Below, in pieces: positions 35,446 through 43,940 of a stretch of 64,000 bases of DNA. The DNA lies in contig CAWIGI010000012.1 in the NCBI GenBank assembly GCA_963835685.1, positions 1 through 64,000 on the forward strand, read 5' to 3'. How positions within the stretch are numbered: the first letter of the stretch is position 1; every line of letters starts with the position of its first letter. This stretch comes from DATAGF01 sp963835685. Lineage in GTDB: Bacteria > Actinomycetota > Thermoleophilia > Miltoncostaeales > Miltoncostaeaceae. Made by a program: the position numbers and the translations under genes. The notes beneath the pieces are model-generated. The model worked only from the letters and a program-made list of their open reading frames with translations, was not told the origin of the DNA and did no database searches.

Positions 35446-35792
35446 CCGGCGGCGACGCCGGGACGCCCGCTCTCCACCGGCAGGCCCGCGGCGATCCACT
35501 CGGCCTTGCCCTCGTGGTAGTCGCTCACGTTGGCGTAGCCGAGCGAGGCGAGCCGGCGCGACGCGATGCCGGAGTTCTGGCAGGGGCCGCTCGCGCAGTA
35601 GACGACGATCTCGGCGTTCTTGTCGGGCAGCAGCGCGGGCGCCAGCGAGTCGACCTCGTCGTGGGGGATGTTGATCGCGCCCGGCAGGCGTTCTTGCTCG
35701 TAGTACATCGGCGGCAGGGCCTCGACCAAGGTGAGGGGGTCCCCGCTGTCGAGCCGTGCGCGGAGCTCGTCGAGCGTGATGACGCGTGGCAT
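35430..35792 (-). CDS. Rhodanese-domain protein
   Basis: A 120-residue single rhodanese domain. The active-site Cys lies in VVYCASGPCQNSG (Cys at about residue 65). ALPPMYYEQERLPGAINIP and YHEGKAEWIAAGLP are standard rhodanese landmarks. The start at 35792 (MPRVITL) is preferred to the upstream ATG. Its stop overlaps the convergent GH26 3' end by 16 bases. Divergent from a MarR gene, which probably controls it; persulfide or sulfur-stress handling is likely. Confidence 0.88.
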   Translation of the reverse strand: MPRVITLDELRARLDSGDPLTLVEALPPMYYEQERLPGAINIPHDEVDSLAPALLPDKNAEIVVYCASGPCQNSGIASRRLASLGYANVSDYHEGKAEWIAAGLPVESGRPGVAAGQGAR

Positions 35793-35870
35793 GCGATGCC
35801 TCCCTGGGCGTGCGACGGATCGTTGTCGTCGCATTTGTTGTCAATGCACCGACATGCTATCCGATCGAAC

Positions 35871-35884
35871 GTTGCGAGTGCAAC
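35871..35884. promoter_or_regulatory. Candidate MarR operator
   Basis: The inverted repeat GTTGC-GAGT-GCAAC lies 24 bases before the MarR start and within the divergent rhodanese promoter region, extended by A/T on each side. Position suits autoregulation by the MarR protein. Confidence 0.5.
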
Positions 35885-35907
35885 ATCGCTTGTGAGAAGG
35901 TTGACCC

Positions 35908-36369
35908 GTGGCCGGCGCCCCCTCACCCGAGCACATCGCGGCCTGGCGCCTGCTGATGGAGACCAACGCCCGGGTGGTCGAGCGCGTCGAGGCCGCCCTC
36001 GCCGAGCTCGGCCTGCCCCCGCTCGCCTGGTACGACGTCCTGTGGGCGCTGCGCGAGGCGCCGGGGCGGCGGCTGCGCCAGGCGCAGCTCGCCCACGCCG
36101 TCGTCATGAGCCGCAGCGGCCTCTCGCGGCTCGTCGACCGCATCGAGGCGGCCGGCCTGCTGCGGCGCGAGCCCTCCCCCTCCGACCGGCGCGGCACGGA
36201 GGTGGTCCTCACGGACGAGGGCCGCGCCATGCTGCGCCGCATGTGGGCGGTCTACGGCGACAGCATCGAGCGCGGCTTCGCGCGGGCGGTCGACGACCCC
36301 GCCGCCCTCACGGAGGCCCTGGAGCCCGTGGCGGAGGCGCTCCGGACGGCGGGCGAGCCCGTGCGATAG
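35908..36369 (+). CDS. MarR-family transcriptional regulator
   Basis: A 153-residue winged-helix regulator starting with GTG. LRQAQLAHAVVMSRSGLSRL is the recognition helix and REPSPSDRRGTEVVLTDEGR the wing with the conserved Asp-Arg. The dimer helices flank it. Probably an autorepressor of the divergent rhodanese gene; the ligand is unknown. Confidence 0.9.
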   Translation: MAGAPSPEHIAAWRLLMETNARVVERVEAALAELGLPPLAWYDVLWALREAPGRRLRQAQLAHAVVMSRSGLSRLVDRIEAAGLLRREPSPSDRRGTEVVLTDEGRAMLRRMWAVYGDSIERGFARAVDDPAALTEALEPVAEALRTAGEPVR

Positions 36370-36382
36370 GACCCGCCGCCGG

Positions 36383-37351
36383 CTACGACGAGGGCGTCCG
36401 CACCGCCGGGGGCGGCCTCGGCTCCTCGGCACGGCGCTCGCGGTTCCGCGTGGCCCAGAGCGATGCCAGCATGGCCACGCCGAGGATCACGACGACGGCC
36501 CCGAGCGTCATCCAGACCGGCGGGTCGTAGACCTCGCTGGTCAGCATCTTCAGGCCGACGACCCCGAGGACGACGGCGAGCCCGTAGTGCAGGTACTCGA
36601 AGCGGTCGAGCGCGCCGACGATGACGAAGTAGGCCGCGCGCAGCCCCATCACGGCGAAGATGTTGGCGGCGAGCACGATGAAGGCCTCGTCGGTGATCGC
36701 GAAGATCGCGGGGATCGAGTCGATCGCGAAGACGACGTCGGTGCTGGCGACGACGATCAGCACGGCGAAGATCGGCGTCGCCAGGCGGCGGCCGCGCTCG
36801 CGGACGAAGACCCTCGTCCCACGGTAGTCGTCCGTGCTCGGCACGAAGCGGCGCACGAGCAGCAGCAACCTGTTCCTGCTCGGATCGACCTGCTCGCCCG
36901 AGCTCCGCGCAAGCCGGTAGGCGGTGAAGATCAGGAAGGCCCCGAAGACGTAGATCACCCAGTGGGCGGCCCCGAGCGCCGCGGCGCCGATCGCGATGAA
37001 GATCCCTCGGAAGATCAGCGCGCCGAGCACCCCGAACAGCAGGACCCGCGGTTGGAGGTCCTTCGGCACCGTGAAGTAGCCGAAGATGACCGCGAACACG
37101 AACAGGTTGTCGATGGAGAGGCTCCACTCGACCAGGTACCCCGCGATGTACTCCCCGGCCGCGGTGCTCCCCTGGGTCGCCCCCAGGATCGCCGTGAAGC
37201 TCAGCCCGAGGGCGACCCACGCCAGCGTCCAGAGCGCCGCCGTCCTCGGCCGGACCTCGCGTTGGCCCCGCCCGAACACCAGGAGGTCGATCGCCGTGAG
37301 CACGGGAACGGCGGCGATGAGGGCGATCCATGCCCAGAGCGGCGGGTTCAC
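36383..37351 (-). CDS. TerC-family membrane protein
   Basis: A 322-residue integral membrane protein with eight to nine helices and the TerC signatures WSLSIDNLFVFAVIF and STDVVFAIDSIPAIFAIT, with acidic residues in the membrane. Such proteins (Alx, YkoY, MeeF/MeeY) are linked to manganese export or metallation of exported proteins. GTG start at 37351. The leader of about 150 bases has features of the yybP-ykoY manganese riboswitch, supporting the Mn role. Confidence 0.92.
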   Translation of the reverse strand: MNPPLWAWIALIAAVPVLTAIDLLVFGRGQREVRPRTAALWTLAWVALGLSFTAILGATQGSTAAGEYIAGYLVEWSLSIDNLFVFAVIFGYFTVPKDLQPRVLLFGVLGALIFRGIFIAIGAAALGAAHWVIYVFGAFLIFTAYRLARSSGEQVDPSRNRLLLLVRRFVPSTDDYRGTRVFVRERGRRLATPIFAVLIVVASTDVVFAIDSIPAIFAITDEAFIVLAANIFAVMGLRAAYFVIVGALDRFEYLHYGLAVVLGVVGLKMLTSEVYDPPVWMTLGAVVVILGVAMLASLWATRNRERRAEEPRPPPAVRTPSS

Positions 37352-37387
37352 GCGGGCGGGTCCTTCGGGTCGGTGGGGCTACCGGAC

Positions 37388-37482
37388 GCCGAAGGTCTCT
37401 CCCGCCCCGGTCTGGCGGGGCCGACGCCACCGGGCCGTGCGGCCGTCGTGACGATGACGTCGTTCGGGGATACTCCCCTTGC
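37388..37482 (-). promoter_or_regulatory. Probable yybP-ykoY (Mn2+) riboswitch upstream of terC-like gene
   Basis: Read on the minus strand, the leader has CAAGGGGAGTA near 37481, the conserved ACGTCATCGTCACGACG core around 37443-37461, and GGGAGAGACCTTCGGC near 37388-37404. This is the order of the yybP-ykoY consensus (AAGGGGAGUA ... GUC-ACG ... GAGACCUU). AAGG can pair with CCTT to close the element. It ends about 40 bases before the TerC start, suggesting translational or termination control by Mn2+. Matched by eye only. Confidence 0.7.
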
Positions 37483-37510
37483 GGTCAGCCGATCGTAGCG
37501 GGTGGCGCGC

Positions 37511-38356
37511 TCATGCGCGGCGCCTGCGCCGGGGCGCGGGCTTCTCGGCGTCGGCGTACGCCAGGCCGACCGCCGCCTCGGGGGAGGCCGCCCGGAACGT
37601 GACGCTCTCCTCGATGAAGAGCTGGACGCGCTCCGCATCGTGGTCCAGGTACCCGATCGACAGGTCCTGCCCCACCACCAGCTCGAAGTCGTCGCCGCGC
37701 TGGCTGATCAGCACCGCGCCGTTGACCGCCGGGGCCCACACCACCGGCCCCTCCACGATCAGCCGCAGATGCTCGAGCACCGGGTAGCCGCCGTGCTCCG
37801 TGGTCTCGATCACGCCCGTGTAGCAGCGGGGCCCGAGGGCCAGCGCGTAGGGTCCCGCGACCCCGGCGCGCATGAGCGTCTCGACGGCCTTCGCGACGTA
37901 GTTCGGGTAGCGGTCGTAGTCGGTGTTGATCGGGATCGGATCGTGCGGGGACGTCTCGACGATCCCCCGCACGCCGGCGGCCGGGAAGCCGTTGAACACC
38001 AGCCGGTCCTCGGCCAGGGCGGCGCGGCGGGCCGCGTCGACCACGGGGTCCCAGTCCGCGTCGGGGGCGCCCCGCGCGACGGCGTTGACCTCCGAGCGAT
38101 CCAGCGTGAAGGGCGTCCGCAGCTCGGCCAGCGGCTGGACGAGGCGGATGCGGCTCTCGACGCCGTCGGCCGGGGCGTCGGCGGCCGGGGCGACGCGCCC
38201 GAGGCCGAGCGCCGAGTGGTCCCAGCCGTGGGGGCCGGAGAAGCCGGTCAGCCTGCGGGCCGTGAGGAAGTGCTTCAGCGAGCGGCGCGCCTCGAACTCG
38301 ATGTCGGCCCAGGCGGCCTCGTTGACCGGCGCGAGCTCGCGGTGGAGGTGGTTCAT
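37511..38356 (-). CDS. Family 1 encapsulin shell protein (linocin-M18 type)
   Basis: A 281-residue HK97-fold shell protein. It starts MNHLHRELAPVNEAAWADIE with the early EFEARRSLKHFLTARRL. The mid-region LVQPLAELRTPFTL, NTDYDRYPNYVAKAVETL and the late VVGQDLSIGYLDHDAERVQL with FIEESVTFR are diagnostic. The ATG at 38356 overlaps the stop of the ferritin-like gene (ATGA), so cargo and shell are translationally coupled. It would self-assemble into a nanocompartment in the cytoplasm. The Lys/Arg-rich tail PAPRRRRRA is slightly extended. Confidence 0.94.
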   Translation of the reverse strand: MNHLHRELAPVNEAAWADIEFEARRSLKHFLTARRLTGFSGPHGWDHSALGLGRVAPAADAPADGVESRIRLVQPLAELRTPFTLDRSEVNAVARGAPDADWDPVVDAARRAALAEDRLVFNGFPAAGVRGIVETSPHDPIPINTDYDRYPNYVAKAVETLMRAGVAGPYALALGPRCYTGVIETTEHGGYPVLEHLRLIVEGPVVWAPAVNGAVLISQRGDDFELVVGQDLSIGYLDHDAERVQLFIEESVTFRAASPEAAVGLAYADAEKPAPRRRRRA

Positions 38357-38730
38357 CGCTCGCCCCGCAGGCTGCCGATGCCGAGGCTCCCGTCGCCCGC
38401 CCCTCCCCCGCCGCCGTCGCCGCCCTCGACCTCCTCCTCGATCGCGACGATCGAGCCCTCGGTGAAGAGGTACTCGCGCAGGTGCTCGTCGAGGACGGGA
38501 TCCTGGCGGCGCAGCCACTCGAGGCTCATGGCCGCGTGCTCGGTCTCCTCGTCGCGGTTGTGGGCGAGGACCGCTGCGAGCTCGCGGTCGCCCGCGGCGT
38601 CGATGCGCTGCTGGTACCAGTCGATGGCCTCGAGCTCCTCCATCAGGGAGACGATGCCGCGGTGCCGGTCGAGGGTCGCCGGCGTCAGGTCCTCCCTGGC
38701 CTCGTGCAGGCCCATGCTGGAATCCGCCAT
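38353..38730 (-). CDS. Encapsulated ferritin-like protein (EncFtn) with cargo-loading peptide
   Basis: A 125-residue two-helix ferritin-like ferroxidase. Ligand-type residues fall at positions like those of Rhodospirillum rubrum EncFtn: Glu31, Glu32, Glu34 in LMEELEAIDWYQ (Trp38, Tyr39), then Glu61, Glu62 and His65 in RDEETEHAAM. A Gly-rich linker leads to the C-terminal DGSLGIGSLRGER, the encapsulin targeting motif. It oxidises Fe(II) and hands it to the shell lumen for storage. Sixteen bases after the Coa1-like gene, overlapping encapsulin. Confidence 0.94.
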   Translation of the reverse strand: MADSSMGLHEAREDLTPATLDRHRGIVSLMEELEAIDWYQQRIDAAGDRELAAVLAHNRDEETEHAAMSLEWLRRQDPVLDEHLREYLFTEGSIVAIEEEVEGGDGGGGGAGDGSLGIGSLRGER

Positions 38731-38746
38731 CCCCGCCCCCTTCGCC

Positions 38747-39238
38747 TCAGTCGTCCTCCGAGAGGGCCTCGCCGGGCCCCTCGGCCAACCGCACCCGGTC
38801 GCCGTCCACCAGGAGGGTGGCCGACAGGACCTCCCAGTGGCGCGCGATACGGGCCATCACGAGGTTGACCATGCCCGTTCCCTCCGGGCCGCTCACCGGA
38901 ACCATCAGATTGGCCTGCGCGGCTCCGCGGCCCGACGGCACCTCGCCCTCCGGCCGCCCAACCTCCAGCGGCCGGCCGACCGACTCGACGACCGCCGGGT
39001 GGCGGCCCACGAAGCGCTCGGCCGCGACGGCGGCGTCCCCGCGGCGACGGCGCCGCGCGAGCACGAGGATCGCGACGACGGCGGCGAGGAAGGCATAGGC
39101 CAGCACGCCGCCGACGATCGACAGCGCCTCCTGCGAGATCCCCGCGCGCCGGAAGCCGAAGGCGACCAGGAAGAAGATGCCGAAGAGCACCGCACCGATC
39201 AGCAGGATCGTGCGCTGGGTGCGCCGGGAAGGCGCCAT
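38747..39238 (-). CDS. Coa1-like membrane protein
   Basis: A 163-residue protein: two N-terminal helices (ILLIGAVLFGIFFLVAFGF and LSIVGGVLAYAFLAAVVAIL), then a soluble domain with VVESVGRPLEVGRPEGEVPS and NLVMARIARHWEVLSATLLVDGD, resembling the cytochrome-oxidase assembly factor Coa1 superfamily. Start overlaps the gltX stop (TGATG). Lies between gltX and EncFtn. Function here unknown; a role in the encapsulin run is not shown. Confidence 0.65.
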   Translation of the reverse strand: MAPSRRTQRTILLIGAVLFGIFFLVAFGFRRAGISQEALSIVGGVLAYAFLAAVVAILVLARRRRRGDAAVAAERFVGRHPAVVESVGRPLEVGRPEGEVPSGRGAAQANLMVPVSGPEGTGMVNLVMARIARHWEVLSATLLVDGDRVRLAEGPGEALSEDD

Positions 39239-40712
39239 CAGGCGACCGCCCAGAGCTCGGCGAGCCGGCCGAGCGTCTCGCGGTAGCGCCGGAAGGCCTC
39301 CTCGCGGCCCAGCAGCTCCAGGCTCTCGTAGATCCCCGTTGACACTCGCTGTCCGGTGATCGCGATCCGCTGGGGCTCCAGGAAGTCGCGGGCCGCCTCG
39401 CCCATGATGTGGAGCTGGTCCTGCAGGGCGTCCTTGATCGCGTCGAGGGTCCACTCCGGCAGGGCCTCGAGCCGCCCGAGCCCGCCGCCGATCACCTGGA
39501 TCGAGTGCTTGACGTCCTGCGTCAGCACCTCCCAGGCGTCGGGGTCGATCTCGAGTGGCCGGAAGAGCCATCCGGCGAGGCCGTCGTACTCGGCCAGCGT
39601 GCTGAGCTTGCGCTTGACGAGCGGGGCGCTGCGGCGCACGAGCTCCTCGGCCCCGGGCCCGCGCTCGGCGATGTACCCCGTCTTCCCGAGGTACTCGACC
39701 AGGGCCTCCTCGAACTCCGCCGCCCCCATCAGGCGCATGTGGCGTCCGTTGATGACCGTGAGCCGCTGGAGGTCGAAGACCGCCGGGCTCTTGGAGATGC
39801 GCCCGACGGAGAAGCCCTTCACGAGCTCGTCGACCGTCAACAGGGTCGTCTTGTCGTCGAGGCTCCAGCCGAGCAGGGCGAGCGTGTTCACCACCGCGCT
39901 CGGGACGTAGCCGGCCTCCTCGAGATCCTCGACCGAGGCGGCGCCGTGGCGCTTGCTCAGGCGCTTCTTGTCGGGGCCGAGGATGAGCGGCACGTGGGCG
40001 TAGCCAGGAGGCTCCCCGCCCAGCGCGCGGATCACCATCATCTGCTTCGGGGTGTTGGAGATGTGGTCCTCGCCCCGGATCACGTGCGTGATGCCCATCT
40101 CGAGGTCGTCCACGGCGGCGGCGAGGTTGTAGGTCGGCGTGCCGTCGGAGCGGGCGACCACGAAGTCCTCGATCGCGGCGTGGTCGAAGGTGACCGTCCC
40201 GCGGACGTAGTCCTCGATGGCCGTCTCGCCGGGGACCTCGACGGCGAAGCGCCAGACGGGCCGGAGCCCCCTGCGCCTCGAGGTCGGCGATCTCCGCCGG
40301 GTCGCGGTCGCGGCGCCCGCGCACGACCGGGGCCCGCCGGTCTGCCCGGGCGGCGGCCCGCTGGGCCTCGAGCTCCTCCTCGGTCTCATAGGCCGGGTAG
40401 ACGGCGCCCGCCTCGCGCAGCCGCTCGACGGCGCGGGCGTAGACCTCGTCCCGCTCGCTCTGCCTGAAGGGGCCCTCGTCCCAGTCGAGGCCGAGCCACT
40501 CGAGGACGCGCAGGATCTCGGCCTCGCTCTCGGGCGTCGAGCGCTCTTGGTCGGTGTCCTCCATCCGCAGCACGAACGTGCCCCGCCCGCTGCCGCGCGA
40601 CCAGCCAGTTGAAGAGGGCGGTCCGGGCGCCGCCCACGTGCAGGCTCCCCGTGGGGCTCGGAGCGAAGCGCACGCGCGCCGGTCCGGTCACCTCGGGTCG
40701 CTCTCTCGCCAT
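39238..40712 (-). CDS. gltX: Glutamyl-tRNA synthetase, two frameshifts
   Basis: Class I synthetase that charges tRNA-Glu (and, in many bacteria, tRNA-Gln). The N-terminus has RFAPSPTGSLHVGGARTALF with the HIGH-type motif, followed after an indel near 40598 by LRMEDTDQERSTPESEAEIL. A second shift near 40268 lies in a run of five Gs. The remainder carries YNLAAAVDDLEMGITHVIRG and the KMSKS-type KKRLSKRHG, then the anticodon-binding half. Start MARERPEVTG at 40712. As an essential gene, its breaks argue for sequencing indels. Confidence 0.9.
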
Positions 40713-40730
40713 CGGCCCTAGGATACCGAC

Positions 40731-41639
40731 GTGCGATTCGGCGCCCACGTGTCCTCATCCGGGGGCATCAGCCAGGCGATCGGGCGGGGCGTCGAGCTCG
40801 GCTGCGAGAGCCTGCAGATCTTCACGCACAACCCTCGGACCTGGCGGCCGATCAAGCACGCGGAGGAGGAGATCGCCGCCTTCCGGGCCGCGGCCGCCGA
40901 CGCGGGCATGGGCCCGCTCGTGAGCCACGGGCTCTACCTCATCAACCTCGGGGCGCCCGACCGCGAGGTGCCCACCGGGCCGCCCGGCAAGCCCGCGGTC
41001 GCGATGCGCAACATCTACCGCACCTCCGTCGAGAGCCTTGTGCAGCACCTGACGACCGGGTACGCGCTTGGGCTGGCCGGGGTGGTCCTGCACGTCGGCT
41101 CCTTCAAGGGCTCGACGGAGGCCGAGGCGATCGGCCGCATCGGCGCCGGCATCGCCGAGGCCCTCGCGGCCGCCGAGGGCGACTGCCGCGTCTACCTCGA
41201 GAACACCGCCGGCGCGGGGGACACGATCGGCCGCACCTTCGACCAGCTGCGCGCGGTGGCCGACGCGGTGGGCGTGCCGGAGCGCCTGGCCTTCTGCCTG
41301 GACTCCCAGCACCTGTTCGCCTCGGGGTATCCGGTGCACGAGGAGGGCGGCATCGACCGCGTGCTCGCCGAGTTCGACGACGTCCTCGGGCTGGACCGGC
41401 TGCGCTGCCTGCACCTGAACGACTCGAAGGTCGCCTTCGCCTCGAACCGGGACCGCCACGAGAACATCGGCGACGGCGAGATCGGCGAGGAGGGGATCCG
41501 GCGCTTCCTGGGCCACCCCGACCTGCAGGGGCTCCCGGTCATCCTCGAGGTTCCCGGCATCCACGGCACCGGCACCGATCTCGAGAACATGGCGCGCGCC
41601 CGGCGCCTGCACGAGGAGGGCTTGGCGGCCCGTTCCTAG
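40731..41639 (+). CDS. nfo: Endonuclease IV
   Basis: A 302-residue TIM-barrel AP endonuclease. Metal ligands and motifs are visible: MRFGAHVSSSGGISQAI, LVSHGLYLINLG (metal His), VLHVGSFKG (His), VYLENTAGAGDTIG (Glu), FCLDSQHLFASGY (Asp/His), LHLNDSKVAFASNRDRHENI (Asp/His) and VILEVPG (Glu). GTG start, 18 bases from the divergent gltX start. Cuts abasic sites and 3' blocks in base-excision repair. Confidence 0.95.
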   Translation: MRFGAHVSSSGGISQAIGRGVELGCESLQIFTHNPRTWRPIKHAEEEIAAFRAAAADAGMGPLVSHGLYLINLGAPDREVPTGPPGKPAVAMRNIYRTSVESLVQHLTTGYALGLAGVVLHVGSFKGSTEAEAIGRIGAGIAEALAAAEGDCRVYLENTAGAGDTIGRTFDQLRAVADAVGVPERLAFCLDSQHLFASGYPVHEEGGIDRVLAEFDDVLGLDRLRCLHLNDSKVAFASNRDRHENIGDGEIGEEGIRRFLGHPDLQGLPVILEVPGIHGTGTDLENMARARRLHEEGLAARS

Positions 41640-41667
41640 GGGCGATTTCAGAAGTCCGTCGCGCGCG

Positions 41668-42270
41668 CTATCGACGCCCGCCGAACTCCCAGTCGTGTAC
41701 CTCGACGTGCGCGTACAGCCCGGCCCGGACGAAAGGGGTGGACGCGAGCATCGCCTCGACTGCGGCGCGGTCGCGCAGCTCGATGAGCGTGGCGTCGCCA
41801 ACCCACTCCCGACCGTCATCAGAAAGCAGCGGCCCACGCGCGATCATGTGCTCGAGATAGCCGCCGTCGGCGAAGTACCGGCGCTGAGCCGCCCGCAGTG
41901 CGGAGCCGACGGCGTTCGTGTCTGGGCTGCCGTGGCCGATGACGAGGAAGCGTGGGTTGGCCACATTGTCGCCATCGAACTCCCACATCGTTCCTCCCAG
42001 CGCGTTGCGCCAGCGGCGCACCATGACCTCGGAGTAGACCCCGGCGACGTAGCAGGGTTCTTCGAAGGCGAAGACCCGGGCCGCCGCGGCGTCGGGGAGC
42101 TCGACGATGTGCATGCTGCCGGTCGAGGTCGCTCGATCCGCCGTGAGTGTCGGTCCGCGCGCGATCATCGAATCGGCGTACCGATCCATGAACGACCAAT
42201 GGGCTTCGGTCAGCTGCCCCCACAGCGCTTCTGAGCCCGGTTTCGCGCGGCAGTAGAAGAAGTACTCCAT
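41668..42270 (-). CDS. Tandem YCII-domain protein
   Basis: A 200-residue protein made of two YCII-like ferredoxin folds. Repeat 1 has HWSFMDRYADSMIARGPTLT with a His-Asp pair; repeat 2 has RYFADGGYLEHMIARGPLLS. Both end with a strand around VRAGLYAHVEVHDWEF or YVAGVYSEVMVRRW. The internal repeat and shared MIARGP motif show duplication. YCII enzymes of known function handle small cyclic or halogenated compounds; here no substrate is known. Confidence 0.8.
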   Translation of the reverse strand: MEYFFYCRAKPGSEALWGQLTEAHWSFMDRYADSMIARGPTLTADRATSTGSMHIVELPDAAAARVFAFEEPCYVAGVYSEVMVRRWRNALGGTMWEFDGDNVANPRFLVIGHGSPDTNAVGSALRAAQRRYFADGGYLEHMIARGPLLSDDGREWVGDATLIELRDRAAVEAMLASTPFVRAGLYAHVEVHDWEFGGRR

Positions 42271-42346
42271 GTCTCGGCGCCTCGCTCTTCGCCCGCTCGG
42301 ACCGCGCGCCCCGCCCTCAGGCGGAGCCGGGAGAGGGGCGTGGTCC

Positions 42347-43141
42347 TCAGAACTCGACCGCCCCGTCGCCCTTCCAGACGGCGAGCTTGACGAGCGTCTC
42401 GTCGTTGACGCCCTCGCCCGACAGGACGCAGGTCTTGGCGTCGCGCTCCCACGTGACCACCCGCCGGCCGTCCTGGGTGAACAGCCGCAGGTCGATGCCC
42501 CCGCTGGTCACCTCGCGGGCGTCCTCGGGGGGGTCGAGCGCCTCGCCGGGCACGATCGTGTAGCCCACCTGCTTGCCCTCCTTGTCGTAGAGGACGGTGC
42601 GGGTCTCGCGGCCGTCGAGGTCGTCTCCGCGCTGGCCGGAGGCGGTCCAGCCGAACTCGGCATCCCAGTCGGGGAAGGCGGTGCCCTCCACGGCCGCGTC
42701 GAGCAGGGCGGGCTGGGCGGGGTCTTGCGGCGGCGGCCCCTCGGCCGCCGGGCGGGCGCTGACCGCCGCGGCCTGGGCGACGGTCGGCCCGCCCCCGCCC
42801 GTGGGCAGTAGCGCGAGCACCAACAGGGCGGCGAGGGCCGCCGCGACCGCGGCGATGCCCAGGGCGCCACGGCGCCCGAGGGCGGGGCGGCGCGCCGGGC
42901 GGCGGGCCCGGTCGAGGCCCTCGCGCAGCGACGCGGGCGCGCCGCCGGCATCCGCGGCGGCGGCGCGCAGGATCTCCACCGCCCGCCGCTGCTCGGCCAG
43001 CTCGGCGGCGAGCTCGGGCGACGCGGCCGCCTCGCGCTCCACCTGCGCCGCGCGGTCGGCCGGAAGGCGCTCGTCGGCCAGCGCGGCGAGCTCCTCGGGC
43101 GTGGGCCCGGGGCCGCCTGTGCCGTCGCCTGTCCGCTCCAC
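42347..43141 (-). CDS. Putative anti-sigma factor or single-pass membrane protein
   Basis: A 264-residue protein with GTG start. The cytoplasmic N-terminus has PEELAALADERLPADRAAQV, like anti-sigma N-terminal regions (but without HxxxCxxC zinc ligands), then a helix LGIAAVAAALAALLVLALLP and an extracellular domain with an FGWTASGQRGDDLDGR... segment. Divergent from an ECF sigma gene across about 200 bases, it may restrain that sigma. Alternatively an unlinked membrane sensor. Confidence 0.65.
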   Translation of the reverse strand: MERTGDGTGGPGPTPEELAALADERLPADRAAQVEREAAASPELAAELAEQRRAVEILRAAAADAGGAPASLREGLDRARRPARRPALGRRGALGIAAVAAALAALLVLALLPTGGGGPTVAQAAAVSARPAAEGPPPQDPAQPALLDAAVEGTAFPDWDAEFGWTASGQRGDDLDGRETRTVLYDKEGKQVGYTIVPGEALDPPEDAREVTSGGIDLRLFTQDGRRVVTWERDAKTCVLSGEGVNDETLVKLAVWKGDGAVEF

Positions 43142-43343
43142 CGACAATCCCTTCGCGTCGCCGTTTCGGGGCGGCCGCCCCGCGGGCGCAGACCGCGCCC
43201 TGACCTTACGGACGCCACCCGGGGCCAAGTTATTCCCGCCTCCGGCGAAATCGGTAAGTGGCGCCCGGGGGTCCGCCGCTATTGTGGCCCACGGCGGCCC
43301 GGGGCGTCGCGCCGGGCGGACGCGCGTCCCCAGGAGGGGGAAG

Positions 43344-43832
43344 TTGGAGCGCCACCTCGACCCCCGCGCGATCGGCGATCACATCGACCGTCTGCACCGC
43401 GCCGCCTGGGCGCTCTGCGGCTCGCGCGAGGACGCCGAGGACCTGGTGCAGGAGACCTTCGCGCGCGTCCTGGCCAAGCCGCGCCTCCTGCGCCGCGAGG
43501 ACGACCTCGGCTACCTCCTGCGGGCGCTGCGCAACGTGTTCCTCAGCCAGCGCCGCACGGAGTCGCGGCGCCCGCGCACGGCGCCCCTGCCCGACGAGGC
43601 GGTGTTCGCGGAGCGCCGCCCCGAGGCCGACCCGCAGGCGTCATACGAGGCGCGCGAGGTCTACGCCGCCGTCGCGGCGCTGCCCGACGACTTCCGCGAC
43701 GTCATCGTGGCCGTGGACGTCGCCGGGCTCTCCTACAAGGAGGCCGCGAAGGCCTTCAAGACGCCGGAGGGCACGGTGATGAGCCGTCTTTACCGCGCGC
43801 GCAAGCAGGTGGCCCAGGCGCTCGACGGATAG
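43344..43832 (+). CDS. ECF-type RNA polymerase sigma factor
   Basis: A 162-residue ECF sigma. Region 2 has HRAAWALCGSREDAEDLVQE and region 4 has LPDDFRDVIVAVDVAGLSYK followed by KTPEGTVMSRLYRARKQ. The TTG at 43344 is used because AGGAGG lies directly upstream and the sequence before is non-conserved. Paired with the divergent membrane protein. Confidence 0.88.
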   Translation: MERHLDPRAIGDHIDRLHRAAWALCGSREDAEDLVQETFARVLAKPRLLRREDDLGYLLRALRNVFLSQRRTESRRPRTAPLPDEAVFAERRPEADPQASYEAREVYAAVAALPDDFRDVIVAVDVAGLSYKEAAKAFKTPEGTVMSRLYRARKQVAQALDG

Positions 43833-43868
43833 GCGGCGCCCGCCCTGTGCGAGAATTCGCCCCGCCGC

Positions 43869-43939
43869 GCGGGCGTAGCTCAACGGTAGAGCAATGGCCT
43901 TCCAAGCCACAGACGGGGGTTCGACTCCCCTCGCCCGCT
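43869..43939 (+). tRNA. tRNA-Gly (UCC anticodon)
   Basis: A 71-base cloverleaf: acceptor GCGGGCG/CGCCCGC, D-arm AGCTCAACGGTAGAGC, anticodon stem TGGCC/AGCCA-type around CTTCCAA giving UCC, T-arm GGGGGTTCGACTCCCC, discriminator T. CCA is not encoded. It lies one base from the convergent SDR stop. Confidence 0.95.
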
Positions 43940-43940
43940 C

